54,281 nt of DNA from positions 1-54,281 of the forward strand of contig JACPCR010000086.1 in NCBI GenBank assembly GCA_016179685.1. Direction: 5' to 3'. Source of the DNA: Planctomycetota bacterium (GTDB lineage Bacteria; Planctomycetota; PUPC01; JACPCR01). The position numbers and the translations under genes were made by a program. Positions within the stretch are counted from its first letter, which is position 1, and the number at the start of each line of letters is the position of its first letter. Under the pieces are notes generated by a model. It searched no databases. It had not been told where the DNA came from and saw nothing but the letters and a program-made list of their open reading frames with translations. Positions 1 through 7,827 of the stretch are shown piece after piece.

Positions 1-1689
1 TTCAGCCCATAAAAACGACTCATGAAGTCGATGTAATGCTAAATTCAAAAACCACCCTTTGTCCAGCAAAGACTTACGTCGTAAAGGTCCAAACATGGGG
101 TAGGGTCCCGAGCTCGAGCGGGCTGCCGGATGCACGGCCAGGACCGATGCCCCGGGCTTGGCCGACAGCGTCCGATTGCACCCGAGGAGGGGCGGAAGAG
201 CCTTCAAAGCCGGCTGGCCGTCCGACGGAAAAAAATCGCTGATCCCGAAGAAGATGGGGTGCTCTTTGCCCTCTGCCGTGAGCGAGGGAACAAAGGGTTC
301 TTTTTCCTGGCCCGGGTCTTCGGGGCCGAGCCGGACCGGCAGCATCTCTTCGACGGCCGTGCCGAGGTAGTCTCCGCCGCCGAAGGACTCGTAGCCCCCG
401 AGCATGAGGAAGCCCGCTCCGGCGGACACCACCTCCTTCAGATTCTCGAGTTGCATCGCCGAGAAGTGCGACCGGTCAATGCTCCCCAGGATGATCACGT
501 CGAATTTCTCCAGGGTTTCCCGGTCCTGCGGGAAGCCGAGGATGTCCTTCACTCCCTCGACGCCGCCTTGCTGGAGGAACTGGCTTGGCCCCACCTTGAG
601 CAGGCTCAGCACCTGGGTGGCCTCGTGCTGTTCGAGGACTCGCTTGAGGAACTTGAACTCGGAGCGGGGCTTGCCTTCGACGTAGAGTACGCGGATCGGC
701 GCGTCCTTGACCTCCCACCGGAACGACCGGTGGTTGTTCTCCTCGATCTGCTCCGAAGGGAGGGCGGAGACGGCCACGCGGTATTCCTTGGAGCCCGTCT
801 CGTGCGGCGCGTGGCTGAAGGTCACTTTCTGCGCCCCGGGCCGGTCGTCGAGAACCACGCGCTCCTGAGCCAGCTCCCGGCCGTCCTGGATGAGGGAGAC
901 CGTGGCCATCTCGTCGCGGAAGCCCGAGGCCTCAACATAGGCGTGCACCTGCGCCAACTGGTTCAGCGTCACCACCTTCGGGGCCTCCAGGTCGGCCAGC
1001 CGGACGTCCCGGAAGCGTTCCTTGCGGTCCAGGATTGTTCCGACGCCGACGGTGGAGAGAGGCGCACCGAGTCCATCCACTTCCTCGACGGGATCGGCGG
1101 CGCTATTGTCCGCCCCGTCGCTGAAGAGGACGAGGCCGCCCAGGCGCTGGGCCCCGAGGGCGGCTACGGCCTCCTGCACGCTTCGGGCCAGGAACGTGCC
1201 GTCGCCCGTGGCCGCGACCAGGACCACCTCGCGGCCGGGTATCTCACGGCTGCCCACGTCGAAGGCGAAGAAACGAAGCTCGAAACGGCCCAATATGCTC
1301 CTCAACTCCGACGGCGGATGCAGCAGCACGGATTTCACCTGCTCCAGCCGGTCCGGCAGGTCCGGATGGTCCCTTACGTTCATGCTGCGGGAAGCGTCGA
1401 TCAGGAGTCCCAGGAGTGGTTTCTCGCCCTCCCGATAAGTGACCTCGGGCCGGAACAGGAAGAGCACGAGGATCGTCATGGCCAGGCAGCGCAGCGAGAG
1501 CAGAAGCCAGAGGGAACGGCGTTCCAATACCGGCGCGGTCCGGGCATAGAGGCGGTGGGCGAGTGCGACGCAGGCGAGGATTGCGGCCAGGAAAAGGGCG
1601 AGCGGAATCCATTCCACCCAGGCGGGTGGAAGCCAGGGCCTGAGCCACGCGGGGCATCCGAAGGCGAATTGCAGCTCGAAATCAGACAT
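1..1689 (-). CDS. VWA-domain membrane protein (glutamine-amidotransferase-like), 3' end beyond window
   Basis: Reading is open from ATG 1689 to the window edge (563 codons). The protein opens with two membrane segments (about residues 27-47 and 60-80). A von Willebrand A domain follows, with the metal-site signature DASRS at 98-102 and a later FSDGADNS. Then comes a beta-rich region (about 220-340) and a Rossmann-like segment with FDVIILGSID and LMLGGYESFGGG, as in the large VWA/glutamine-amidotransferase-like proteins common in Planctomycetota. Family members sit in the inner membrane, often beside BatA-like genes; their role is not established. The last ~33 codons (bases 1-105) fall to 42 % GC and no longer resemble the family, so the C-terminus here may be a junction or an assembly edge. 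The overlapping plus-strand open frame is its antisense shadow. Confidence 0.8.
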   Translation of the reverse strand, partial: MSDFELQFAFGCPAWLRPWLPPAWVEWIPLALFLAAILACVALAHRLYARTAPVLERRSLWLLLSLRCLAMTILVLFLFRPEVTYREGEKPLLGLLIDASRSMNVRDHPDLPDRLEQVKSVLLHPPSELRSILGRFELRFFAFDVGSREIPGREVVLVAATGDGTFLARSVQEAVAALGAQRLGGLVLFSDGADNSAADPVEEVDGLGAPLSTVGVGTILDRKERFRDVRLADLEAPKVVTLNQLAQVHAYVEASGFRDEMATVSLIQDGRELAQERVVLDDRPGAQKVTFSHAPHETGSKEYRVAVSALPSEQIEENNHRSFRWEVKDAPIRVLYVEGKPRSEFKFLKRVLEQHEATQVLSLLKVGPSQFLQQGGVEGVKDILGFPQDRETLEKFDVIILGSIDRSHFSAMQLENLKEVVSAGAGFLMLGGYESFGGGDYLGTAVEEMLPVRLGPEDPGQEKEPFVPSLTAEGKEHPIFFGISDFFPSDGQPALKALPPLLGCNRTLSAKPGASVLAVHPAARSSSGPYPMFGPLRRKSLLDKGWFLNLALHRLHESFLWAE

Positions 1690-1774
1690 GGCAGGGCACT
1701 CGGCGGCGCATCCTTATCCGGGTTCAGGCGACCGAGGAGACGAAAGGGCGTGAGACCGGAGGAAGCGGGTCTCA

Positions 1775-1811
1775 TGAAATCCGCTGCGCCCTTGGGGCTG
1801 TGCGGATTTCA
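1775..1811. repeat. TGAAATCCGC palindrome, copy 1
   Basis: Perfect 10-bp arms TGAAATCCGC (1775-1784) and GCGGATTTCA (1802-1811) around a 17-nt loop. The same arms recur at 2047-2083 and 15553-15588, and half a copy lies at 15481. All copies are intergenic, as expected for a REP-like or terminator-like element. Confidence 0.75.
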
Positions 1812-1840
1812 GATTTGCCGTCCCGACTTTATCCTCCCGA

Positions 1841-1864
1841 ACTTGTCCCCATGGGAGGCATCCT
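1841..1864. repeat. ACTTGTCCCC element, copy 1
   Basis: 24-nt element sharing 21 of 24 positions with 53621-53644 near the other end of the window. It contains short complementary tracts (GTCCCC, TGGGAGG) and can form part of a hairpin. Confidence 0.5.
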
Positions 1865-2046
1865 GTGGAGGGACTATGGGAGGAATCTGCGATCCGTGGC
1901 AAGAAGCTGAATCTTCAGCCCCGGAAGGATTCTTCGCGAACCGGCGCAAATCGAAAAAAGTTTTCAAGTTTGGCGTCGGAAGCGCCTATGAGGATGTTTT
2001 CAGACGCTGTAGACTGCAGGCTATAGGCAGAAAGTCAACCCCGTAA

Positions 2047-2083
2047 TGAAATCCGTTTCGCTCTTCGGGCACCGCGGATTTCA
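2047..2083. repeat. TGAAATCCGC palindrome, copy 2
   Basis: Nine-bp arms TGAAATCCG (2047-2055) and CGGATTTCA (2075-2083) around a 19-nt spacer. The loop differs from copy 1 while the arms are kept. Confidence 0.7.
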
Positions 2084-2188
2084 GAGACGGGGCTGCTTCG
2101 GCTTCGCCGAGCCAACTCCAAAGTTGTGGCTCATGCTGGATGCAAGTAAAATAGTTCCTGCACGACCCAGTAACCAGGGGAACGGGCG

Positions 2189-2995
2189 ATGAAACAAGCC
2201 ATCCTCAAGAGCCCAGACATCGAGTATCCCGAATCGGACGGAAAGCCGATGGCCGAAACTCCCATTCACCGAGACAACCTGATCGGGCTGGTTCATGCCT
2301 TCAACCGGCATTTTACTGGCAATCCCCGGGTTTATGTTGGCGCGAACATGTTCCTTTACTACGAGAAGGGCAATCCCCACGCGGTCTGTTCCCCGGACGT
2401 ATTCGTGGCGCTTGGGGTTTCCGCCCGCGACCGAGACGTATTCAAGACCTGGGAGGATGGGAAAGCCCCGGATGTGGTCATCGAATTGACGTCGAAGTCG
2501 ACGAAGACCGAGGATACGGTGACCAAGAAGGTTCTTTATGCCGCGATGGGGGTGAGGGAGTATTACTTATTCGACCCTCATGGGGAATATCTGCGGCCCC
2601 GGTTGACCGGTTTTCGACTTGAAGGAGGCGGTTATGTGGAGATGGGCCGTCGGGGTTCGCGGCTTCGAAGCGAGATGCTGGGCCTGGAGTTGGGCGTGGT
2701 TGGAAATTGGTTGAGGCTTTTTGAACCTTCCACGGGAGAGAAGCTCTTGATTCCGTCGGAAGAGGCGGAGGCCCGGGCGGCGGCGGAAGCAAAGGCGCGC
2801 CAGGAAGCGGATGGCCGCCGCCAGGAGGCGGAGGCCCGGGCGGCGGCGGAAGCAAAGGCGCGCCAGGAAGCGGATGGCCGCCGCCAGGAGGCGGAGGCGC
2901 GTCAAGCTGCGGAGGCCGAAGCGCGGCGGCTCGCTCAGGACCTCAACAGTCTGCGCGAGGCCCTGAAAAAGCGGTCACAGCCTGGGCATCCATGA
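2189..2995 (+). CDS. Uma2 family endonuclease-like protein with repeat tail
   Basis: 268 residues. Residues ~25-190 match the Uma2 (DUF820) restriction-endonuclease-like fold, with conserved pieces CSPDVFVALGV, APDVVIELTSKST and GVREYYLFDP. These are the usual positions of the Asp/Glu/Lys active-site residues of PD-(D/E)XK-type domains. The family occurs in many paralogues in cyanobacteria, Planctomycetota and Deinococcota; its biological role is not settled. The C-terminal third is an Ala/Glu/Arg-rich predicted coiled coil made of a 21-residue unit repeated almost exactly. Start ATG 2189 follows a GGGGAACGGGCG stretch that could serve as ribosome binding site. A second, decayed Uma2 copy lies at 49685-49955. 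Confidence 0.9.
   Translation: MKQAILKSPDIEYPESDGKPMAETPIHRDNLIGLVHAFNRHFTGNPRVYVGANMFLYYEKGNPHAVCSPDVFVALGVSARDRDVFKTWEDGKAPDVVIELTSKSTKTEDTVTKKVLYAAMGVREYYLFDPHGEYLRPRLTGFRLEGGGYVEMGRRGSRLRSEMLGLELGVVGNWLRLFEPSTGEKLLIPSEEAEARAAAEAKARQEADGRRQEAEARAAAEAKARQEADGRRQEAEARQAAEAEARRLAQDLNSLREALKKRSQPGHP
2762..2898 (+). repeat. 63-bp in-frame tandem repeat in the Uma2 gene
   Basis: Two near-identical 63-bp units (from 2762 and from 2825) plus the start of a third at 2888. Each encodes 21 residues of the EAEARAAAEAKARQEADGRR type. Such a tract can change copy number by slippage and is prone to assembly error. Confidence 0.85.
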
Positions 2996-3100
2996 ACGGA
3001 GTCCCCTGCTTTCTGATTGGTCCTTGTTGTTCCAAGGGTTGAAAGCGGGTCGTTCCGCTCCTCCTCGCGGCTTGACATCCGCTGGAAGCTTCCGAAACTC

Positions 3101-6046
3101 ATGTTCATGTCCAGAAGCCTTCGAGGGACGATATGGCGTCCCCGTGCGAATCCATGCCGCGTGATACCGTTTGTCCTCGTCCTTGCCGGCTGCCCTGCGT
3201 TCCTGCTCATCCCGGCCCGACCGGCCCAGGCCGAACCTCCCGCGGGCGACGCGCTCGACCGCGCCCTGCGGGCGATCCGGATGAGCCGGCAAGACCTGAC
3301 GATCGACGCGGGGTATCGACGCCGGGACCCGTTCGCGCTCCGGCGCGTCGACGATCTCATGAGGACGCCGCTTCGGATTCCCGACTGCGGCCAGCAGCTT
3401 GGTGAAGAGATGGCGGCCACAAGAAGCGTGCGCGAGGCCATCGCACGTGCGGCCGCCTGGCTCGAAGCTCCCCTCGCCGACTCGACTCGTCCGCCGTCCG
3501 CCGGCAGCGGGCAGCCCGCCTCGACCGCGGCGTCGGCCGGCGAAACGCCGCGGCGCCGGAGCACATCCCCTGCCGCGTGGGAAAAGAAGATTCGCCGCGG
3601 CCTCCCAGCCGACGTAGCCAGCGAGGTCTGTGCCCTCGTTGCGGCCGCAGCCGCTTGCTCCCGGCAGTTCGATCGGGCCTACGAGGGGATGACGGACGCC
3701 GAACGGCGTCTGCTTTTCGATGAGAAGGACGCCGGCCGTCGTTCTCGTTACCCGCTCCACGAATATTTTTTCCGCCATCACCGCGGTGAGGAGAACGTGG
3801 AGGAGGCCAACAAGGCCTTTCTATCAGCCGCCCAGAGATTCCGCCTCGAGCCGGCCTTCGAGGCCGCGGCATCCTGGTCCGGGGCCGTCGAAAAGGCCAA
3901 AGAGGCACTCAAGGCCTGGCGTCGCGGCCAGAAGGAAGTGGCCCGGGACATCCGGATCGACCTCGAGACGCCTGCCGGGCGGCTGATCGTGGGCGGAGGC
4001 GGGGACGACCTCCATCCCGATGGGGCCGCCATTCTCGTCGATCTGGGCGGAAACGACACCTATCTCGGCCCCGTAGCCGCCGGGCGCGGCTGCACCGCGG
4101 CCATCGACCTCGCTGGGGACGACCACTACAGCCCCACGGCTGATCGAGCCCTGGGTGCGGGCATCCACGGCGTCGGCGTGTTCTTCGATTGTGAAGGCGA
4201 CGACCATTACCGCACGCAGGACATGGCCCTGGGCGTCGGCCTCTTCGGCGTCGGCATCGCCGTGGACGAAGCCGGCAGGGACGAATACGACGCGCAGGAG
4301 ATCGCCTGCGGCGTCGCCGCCCTCGGCATCGGCATGCTGATCGACCTTGCCGGACACGACACCTACACCGTCCGGCGTATGGGCCAGGCCGCGGCCGTCA
4401 CCCGCGGCTTCGGCCTCCTCCTCGACCGCGAGGGAAACGACGCCTACTTCGCCGGGCGGCGCTATCCGGGCTGGTCCTCGACCCAGGAGTTCTCCGTCTC
4501 CGCCGCTCAGGGCTTCGCTGGCGGCGTCCGTGAATATACCTCCGGCGGCATCGCCCTCCTCCTCGATCTCGGCGGTGACGACGCCTACTGGGGCGAGGCC
4601 ATCGCCCAGGGAGTCGGCTACTGGTTCGCCCTCGGCCTCCTCATCGACGCGGATGGCAACGACTTCTACCACGCCCGGCACTACTCCCAGGGCTGCGCCT
4701 TCCACTTCGCCGTCGGCGGCCTGCTCGACAACGGCGGGAACGACGCTTACCTCGGCAGCGTCACGTGCCAGGGCAGCGGATACGACTACTCCGCCGGCGT
4801 CCTCGTCGATTATGGCGGCGACGACCTCTACCGCTCCGATCACCTCTCGAGCGGGTCCGGCGGCGTCACCGGCATGGGCGTCCTCGTCGATCTTTCGGGC
4901 AGCGACCACTACCTGACCGGCCGGCCCGGCAGCCTTTCACTCGGGGGCGGCCAGTTCCAGGAACGGCGCGGCTTCGGCTGCATCGGCGTCTTCCTCGACC
5001 TGGGCGGCGGCGACCGCTATGCTTTTGCGCCTGCGGCGAACCAGGCCCTCTGGACGCGGCCTGAGGACGGCGTGGGCCTGGACACGGACTCCGCTCCTTC
5101 GCCCTTCACTCGCCGCATGACCGTGCCGGGCTGGCCGCAGCCTCCGGCTTCGGCGTCCCTCCAGCCTCAGCCCGGGGACACGGCGCAGCCCGCAGCGGCC
5201 CCGGAGCAGGAGGTCCAGGCCGCCCTCGACCTGTTGGCGAACCCTTACGGACCCGCCGAGAAGCGAGCCGCGGCCGCGGAGCTGATCAAGAAATACCCGG
5301 ACCTAGCCGAGCCGCGCCTCATCCGCTTTCTTCTCGCCGAGCCATTCTACCTCTCTTTCCAGGCCGCCTACGAGGCCATCCCCAAGGTCGGCGTCCCCAT
5401 GATCCCATCGCTGGTACAGGTGTATCGAACCGGCGATGCGGAGGATCGGATGCGCGCCCTCAACATGCTGGGACGCATTGACGATCCGCGCTCGGTCGAG
5501 ACCGTCCTGGCTGGCCTGGAGGATGAGAGCTACCTGGTCCGAGGAACTGCGGCTCAGGCCCTCGGACGGCTGGGCCGGGCCGACGCCGTTCCGCGTATCC
5601 TTCCACTTCTGAAGGACTCGCACCATACGTGCCGCGGGTGGGCCGTGAGCGCCCTGGGCATGGTCAAGGATGCCTCCGCGGCGTCCGCCCTCGTCGAGGC
5701 GCTACAGGACACCCATTACTCAGTGCGGTCCATGGCCGCCCGGGCCCTGGTGGAAATCGGGTCGCCAGCCGCAGAGCCGCTCCGGACCGCGCTCAAGTCC
5801 CCGGAGGGCCTGCTGCGCAGCCTGGCTCTCGAGACGCTGGCCAAGATTCTGAAAGCCGAAGCGAAAGATGTTGTCTTGCAAGGACTTGTCGATCCGGACT
5901 GGCTCGTTCGAGCCTCGGCGTGCCGAGTTGCCGCTACCATCAAGGCGCCCGAAGCCGCCGAGCTCCTCAAAAAATTAGCCGAAAACGACCCGGATGCCCA
6001 TGTCCGGACCGTCGCTGCAGAGGCGGCTGCCTCTTTCATCCCTTGA
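3101..6046 (+). CDS. exported protein with 12 DxxGxDxY repeats and C-terminal HEAT repeats
   Basis: 981 residues from ATG 3101 (ATG 3107 also fits; the frame is open back to a TTG at 3017). The N-terminus has a signal sequence ending near PARPAQA, with an embedded VLAGC that could alternatively be a lipobox. Residues ~314-640 hold twelve copies of D-x-x-G-x-D-x-Y, mostly 26-27 residues apart and separated by a Gly-rich strand (for example DLGGNDTY, DCEGDDHY, DNGGNDAY). This is a regular beta-solenoid pattern resembling, but not matching, RTX calcium-binding rolls. Residues ~705-980 are HEAT/PBS-lyase-like helical repeats (RGTAAQALGRLGRADAVPRIL). The acidic repeats suggest metal binding, which is inference. 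It probably acts outside the cytoplasm; substrate or partner unknown. Confidence 0.85.
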   Translation: MFMSRSLRGTIWRPRANPCRVIPFVLVLAGCPAFLLIPARPAQAEPPAGDALDRALRAIRMSRQDLTIDAGYRRRDPFALRRVDDLMRTPLRIPDCGQQLGEEMAATRSVREAIARAAAWLEAPLADSTRPPSAGSGQPASTAASAGETPRRRSTSPAAWEKKIRRGLPADVASEVCALVAAAAACSRQFDRAYEGMTDAERRLLFDEKDAGRRSRYPLHEYFFRHHRGEENVEEANKAFLSAAQRFRLEPAFEAAASWSGAVEKAKEALKAWRRGQKEVARDIRIDLETPAGRLIVGGGGDDLHPDGAAILVDLGGNDTYLGPVAAGRGCTAAIDLAGDDHYSPTADRALGAGIHGVGVFFDCEGDDHYRTQDMALGVGLFGVGIAVDEAGRDEYDAQEIACGVAALGIGMLIDLAGHDTYTVRRMGQAAAVTRGFGLLLDREGNDAYFAGRRYPGWSSTQEFSVSAAQGFAGGVREYTSGGIALLLDLGGDDAYWGEAIAQGVGYWFALGLLIDADGNDFYHARHYSQGCAFHFAVGGLLDNGGNDAYLGSVTCQGSGYDYSAGVLVDYGGDDLYRSDHLSSGSGGVTGMGVLVDLSGSDHYLTGRPGSLSLGGGQFQERRGFGCIGVFLDLGGGDRYAFAPAANQALWTRPEDGVGLDTDSAPSPFTRRMTVPGWPQPPASASLQPQPGDTAQPAAAPEQEVQAALDLLANPYGPAEKRAAAAELIKKYPDLAEPRLIRFLLAEPFYLSFQAAYEAIPKVGVPMIPSLVQVYRTGDAEDRMRALNMLGRIDDPRSVETVLAGLEDESYLVRGTAAQALGRLGRADAVPRILPLLKDSHHTCRGWAVSALGMVKDASAASALVEALQDTHYSVRSMAARALVEIGSPAAEPLRTALKSPEGLLRSLALETLAKILKAEAKDVVLQGLVDPDWLVRASACRVAATIKAPEAAELLKKLAENDPDAHVRTVAAEAAASFIP

Positions 6047-6238
6047 ACCTCCGTCGGCCGGAGGGAGTAGCCTTGTATGACCTCCACAAGCCTTTTAGAA
6101 GCGTGCGCAAGAGAGCCTGTTCTTCCGTACGCGTGTTGCAGGAGGATTTCATGGATGAAGCCGCTATAATCCTTTTACGTCTTTTTCTACACCGTATTGG
6201 CCGCGTCCGGCTCTCTCCCCCATGAATCCGAGGCAGCC

Positions 6239-6715
6239 ATGAGCCAGGAAAACTTTTCGCTCGAGACGGTCCGCGTCGCCTCCCCGTGCCGCGTCTCCTG
6301 GGGCACGATGATCGGGGACGACCGCACCCGCTATTGCGGCCGATGCCGCATGAACGTCTACAACATTTCGAGCATGACCCGCGAGGAGGCCGAAACGTTC
6401 ATCCGAGAGAGAGAGGGCCGCACCTGCGTGCGCTTCTACCAGCGAACGGACGGAACGATCCTGACCTCGGACTGCGGCGGCATCGGCGAGGCTGTCCGGA
6501 AGCGTTGGCCTGTCGCCGCGGGGCTCGTGGCGGCCGTGATCGCTCTCCTGGTCGGCGGCATCGCCTTCGCCTTCACCCGGCGCAACTCCCCGGCCGGGCC
6601 ACTCCCCATCCTTCAGAATCCTATTGCGGAAAACGTCGAGGTAACGATGGGCGCCATGTGCGTCGAGCCCCCGGCCGTCGAGCAGACGCCCATCGAGGAC
6701 GTGGCGGTGCCTTGA
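6239..6715 (+). CDS. small membrane protein with conserved Cys motif domain
   Basis: 158 residues. The N-terminal ~85 residues are a conserved uncharacterised domain: SPCRVSWGTM, then RYCGRCRMNVYNIS (CxxC), then EGRTCVRFYQRTDGT and SDCGG. I recognise this pattern from hypothetical proteins of Acidobacteria, Planctomycetota and Deltaproteobacteria. Five cysteines, including the CxxC pair, suggest metal or zinc binding. A single transmembrane helix follows (WPVAAGLVAAVIALLVGGIAFAF region), then a short Pro-rich tail. ATG 6239 was preferred over an in-frame start 14 codons upstream because homology begins there. No function can be assigned. Confidence 0.75.
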   Translation: MSQENFSLETVRVASPCRVSWGTMIGDDRTRYCGRCRMNVYNISSMTREEAETFIREREGRTCVRFYQRTDGTILTSDCGGIGEAVRKRWPVAAGLVAAVIALLVGGIAFAFTRRNSPAGPLPILQNPIAENVEVTMGAMCVEPPAVEQTPIEDVAVP

Positions 6716-6945
6716 TGCGTCGAATCTCCTCGTAGCCGAAGAGCTTCCGCGCTTCAGAAGGGTCACGGTTTCGACGCTCGGAGTTCATCCCGTTTGGGAG
6801 GCTTCAGCCACGCCCGTAAGCGATTCGGTGAGAATCTCGACCTCTCCGGCGCCCGGAGGTCGCCGGCCACGCCCGTGCGGCGGGAGGTGTCGCGTGTGTG
6901 CGCCGGCAGCGTAACCGAAGCGCTCCAGGCGCGGTCTCCGGGGCG

Positions 6946-7647
6946 TTATTTCACCCTGTGGAGCGCGTCCAGCAGGACGCGGGCCTGGGCCATCGTCAGA
7001 CCCCATCCCTCGATCTCCTTCTCGAGAGCCTCCGCCTGGACGTGCCCTCCGAGGAAACCGTTGACCCGCGCCGCGGCCGTCGAGGCCACAAATTCGCCCG
7101 TCCGGGGACAGAATTCCCGGAAGACGCCCATCAGGCTGTCATTCTGCTGGAGCAGATACTTCTGATGGTAATCCTCGGCGGGATAGAATGGCCCGGCCGC
7201 GGCAATTTCCGTGTGGACCGTCCTCTCCCGTTTCGACTCCTCCCGCTTTTTCGCCGCCAGCGCCAGTTTCTTCTGCTCCTCGCTGTGATAGAAGATGGCC
7301 GATCGGTACTGCCGGCTGCCTCCGCCCCAGCACGGATTGTGGCTGGACCAGAAGACCTCCAGCAATTTTTCGTAAGTCATCCGCGACGGATCGTATTCGA
7401 TCCGTATCGCTTCGGAATGGTCCCCCAGCGAGTGATAGGTCGGCTGGTCCCTCGTTCCGCCCGAGTAGCCGACACAAGTTCGGAGCACGCCCGGAAGACT
7501 CCCGAACTGGGAGTCCGGACCCCAGAATCAGCCCAGGGCGAACGTCGCCTGCTCCGTGCGGGTTGTGACGGCCGCGCCGAGGGGACGGGCACTGGTGGCA
7601 GGCAGCGATGCGGCCACGGAGAAGACACTGAAGAGCCAGCGTTTCAC
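6946..7647 (-). CDS. msrA: peptide-methionine (S)-S-oxide reductase MsrA, probable selenoprotein (in-frame TGA = Sec40)
   Basis: GTG 7647 is preceded by AGGAGGG at six-base spacing. Read through one TGA (7530-7528), the frame gives 233 residues. The N-terminus is a signal peptide (VKRWLFSVFSVAASLPATSA), so the enzyme is probably exported. Residues 34-51 read TFALG-U-FWGPDSQFGSLP; in the family this is TFAGGCFWG, and the TGA falls exactly on the catalytic Cys. Downstream are the MsrA signatures VGYSGGT, PTYHSLGDHSEAIRIEYDP, RQYRSAIFYH and FYPAEDYHQKYLL. MsrA reduces methionine-S-sulfoxide in proteins; Sec-containing forms are known in algae and some bacteria, where Sec raises activity. A SECIS-like hairpin sits just after the TGA. 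A plain nonsense mutation is the alternative, but the intact flanks argue against it. Confidence 0.85.
7491..7518 (-). promoter_or_regulatory. candidate bacterial SECIS hairpin in msrA
   Basis: On the minus strand, reading from 9 nt after the TGA: CCG, GACTCCC, loop AGTTC, GGGAGTC, bulge TTC, CGG. The upper stem is 7 perfect bp, and the 5-nt apical loop has G as its second base. A bulge lies on the 3' side of the lower stem. The loop begins 19 nt after the TGA. This fits the loose consensus for bacterial SECIS elements, which lie inside the reading frame right after the UGA and are bound by SelB. Confidence 0.65.
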
Positions 7648-7686
7648 GAGATTCCCTCCTGTGTAGTACAACAGTACAACGATTTT

Positions 7687-7706
7687 GGAAGTACGCCTGC
7701 ACTTCC
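7687..7706. repeat. AAGTGC-type hairpin, variant copy
   Basis: GGAAGT (7687-7692) and ACTTCC (7701-7706) around an 8-nt spacer. Related to hairpins at 25677, 38279 and 49654. It lies in the leader of msrA, about 40 bp upstream of its start. Confidence 0.5.
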
Positions 7707-7728
7707 GTACGCCTGTGCTGGAAACTGC

Positions 7729-7827
7729 GGCTTTGCGAAGCAAAGCCTTTTAGCGAAGCGCTTGCCGTCTCCTATTTCGGTTCTGGTCGCTCGCGCCACA
7801 CGGACCGGTTCGGGCGGCGCTTCGCTA
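7729..7827. repeat. nested palindromes between phyH-like gene and msrA
   Basis: GGCTTTGC-GAA-GCAAAGCC (7729-7747) is followed by TTTT on the plus strand. An 11-bp inverted pair, TAGCGAAGCGC (7751-7761) and GCGCTTCGCTA (7817-7827), overlaps the stop codon of the PhyH-like gene. The first hairpin is terminator-like only in the plus direction, where no gene is read. The pair may end transcription of the PhyH-like gene or be a REP-type element. Confidence 0.6.

Larger units (their letters stand above)
1690..2188. other. intergenic region with palindromic repeats
   Basis: 499 bp between divergent genes with no convincing gene. It holds two TGAAATCCG(C) palindromes (1775-1811, 2047-2083), an ACTTGTCCCC-type element (1841-1864) and a TTTTCAAGTTTGGCG motif (1961-1975) that recurs at 27093. 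It probably also contains promoters for both flanking genes, but no clear -35/-10 pair was identified. Confidence 0.6.

Noticed and set aside
130..2046. Long plus-strand open frame (638 codons) over the VWA gene
   Set aside because: It is the antisense of the VWA gene, whose minus-strand protein has membrane helices and a DASRS metal site. The plus-strand product has no recognisable domain and is Arg/Gly/Pro/His-rich.
6946..7647. msrA as a nonsense pseudogene
   Set aside because: The only stop is TGA at the catalytic Cys. Both flanks are intact, the ribosome binding site is good and a SECIS-like hairpin follows. A random nonsense mutation at that codon is far less likely.
7729..7751. Intrinsic terminator for msrA
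   Set aside because: The T-tract follows the hairpin only on the plus strand and the hairpin lies upstream of msrA, so it cannot end msrA transcription.
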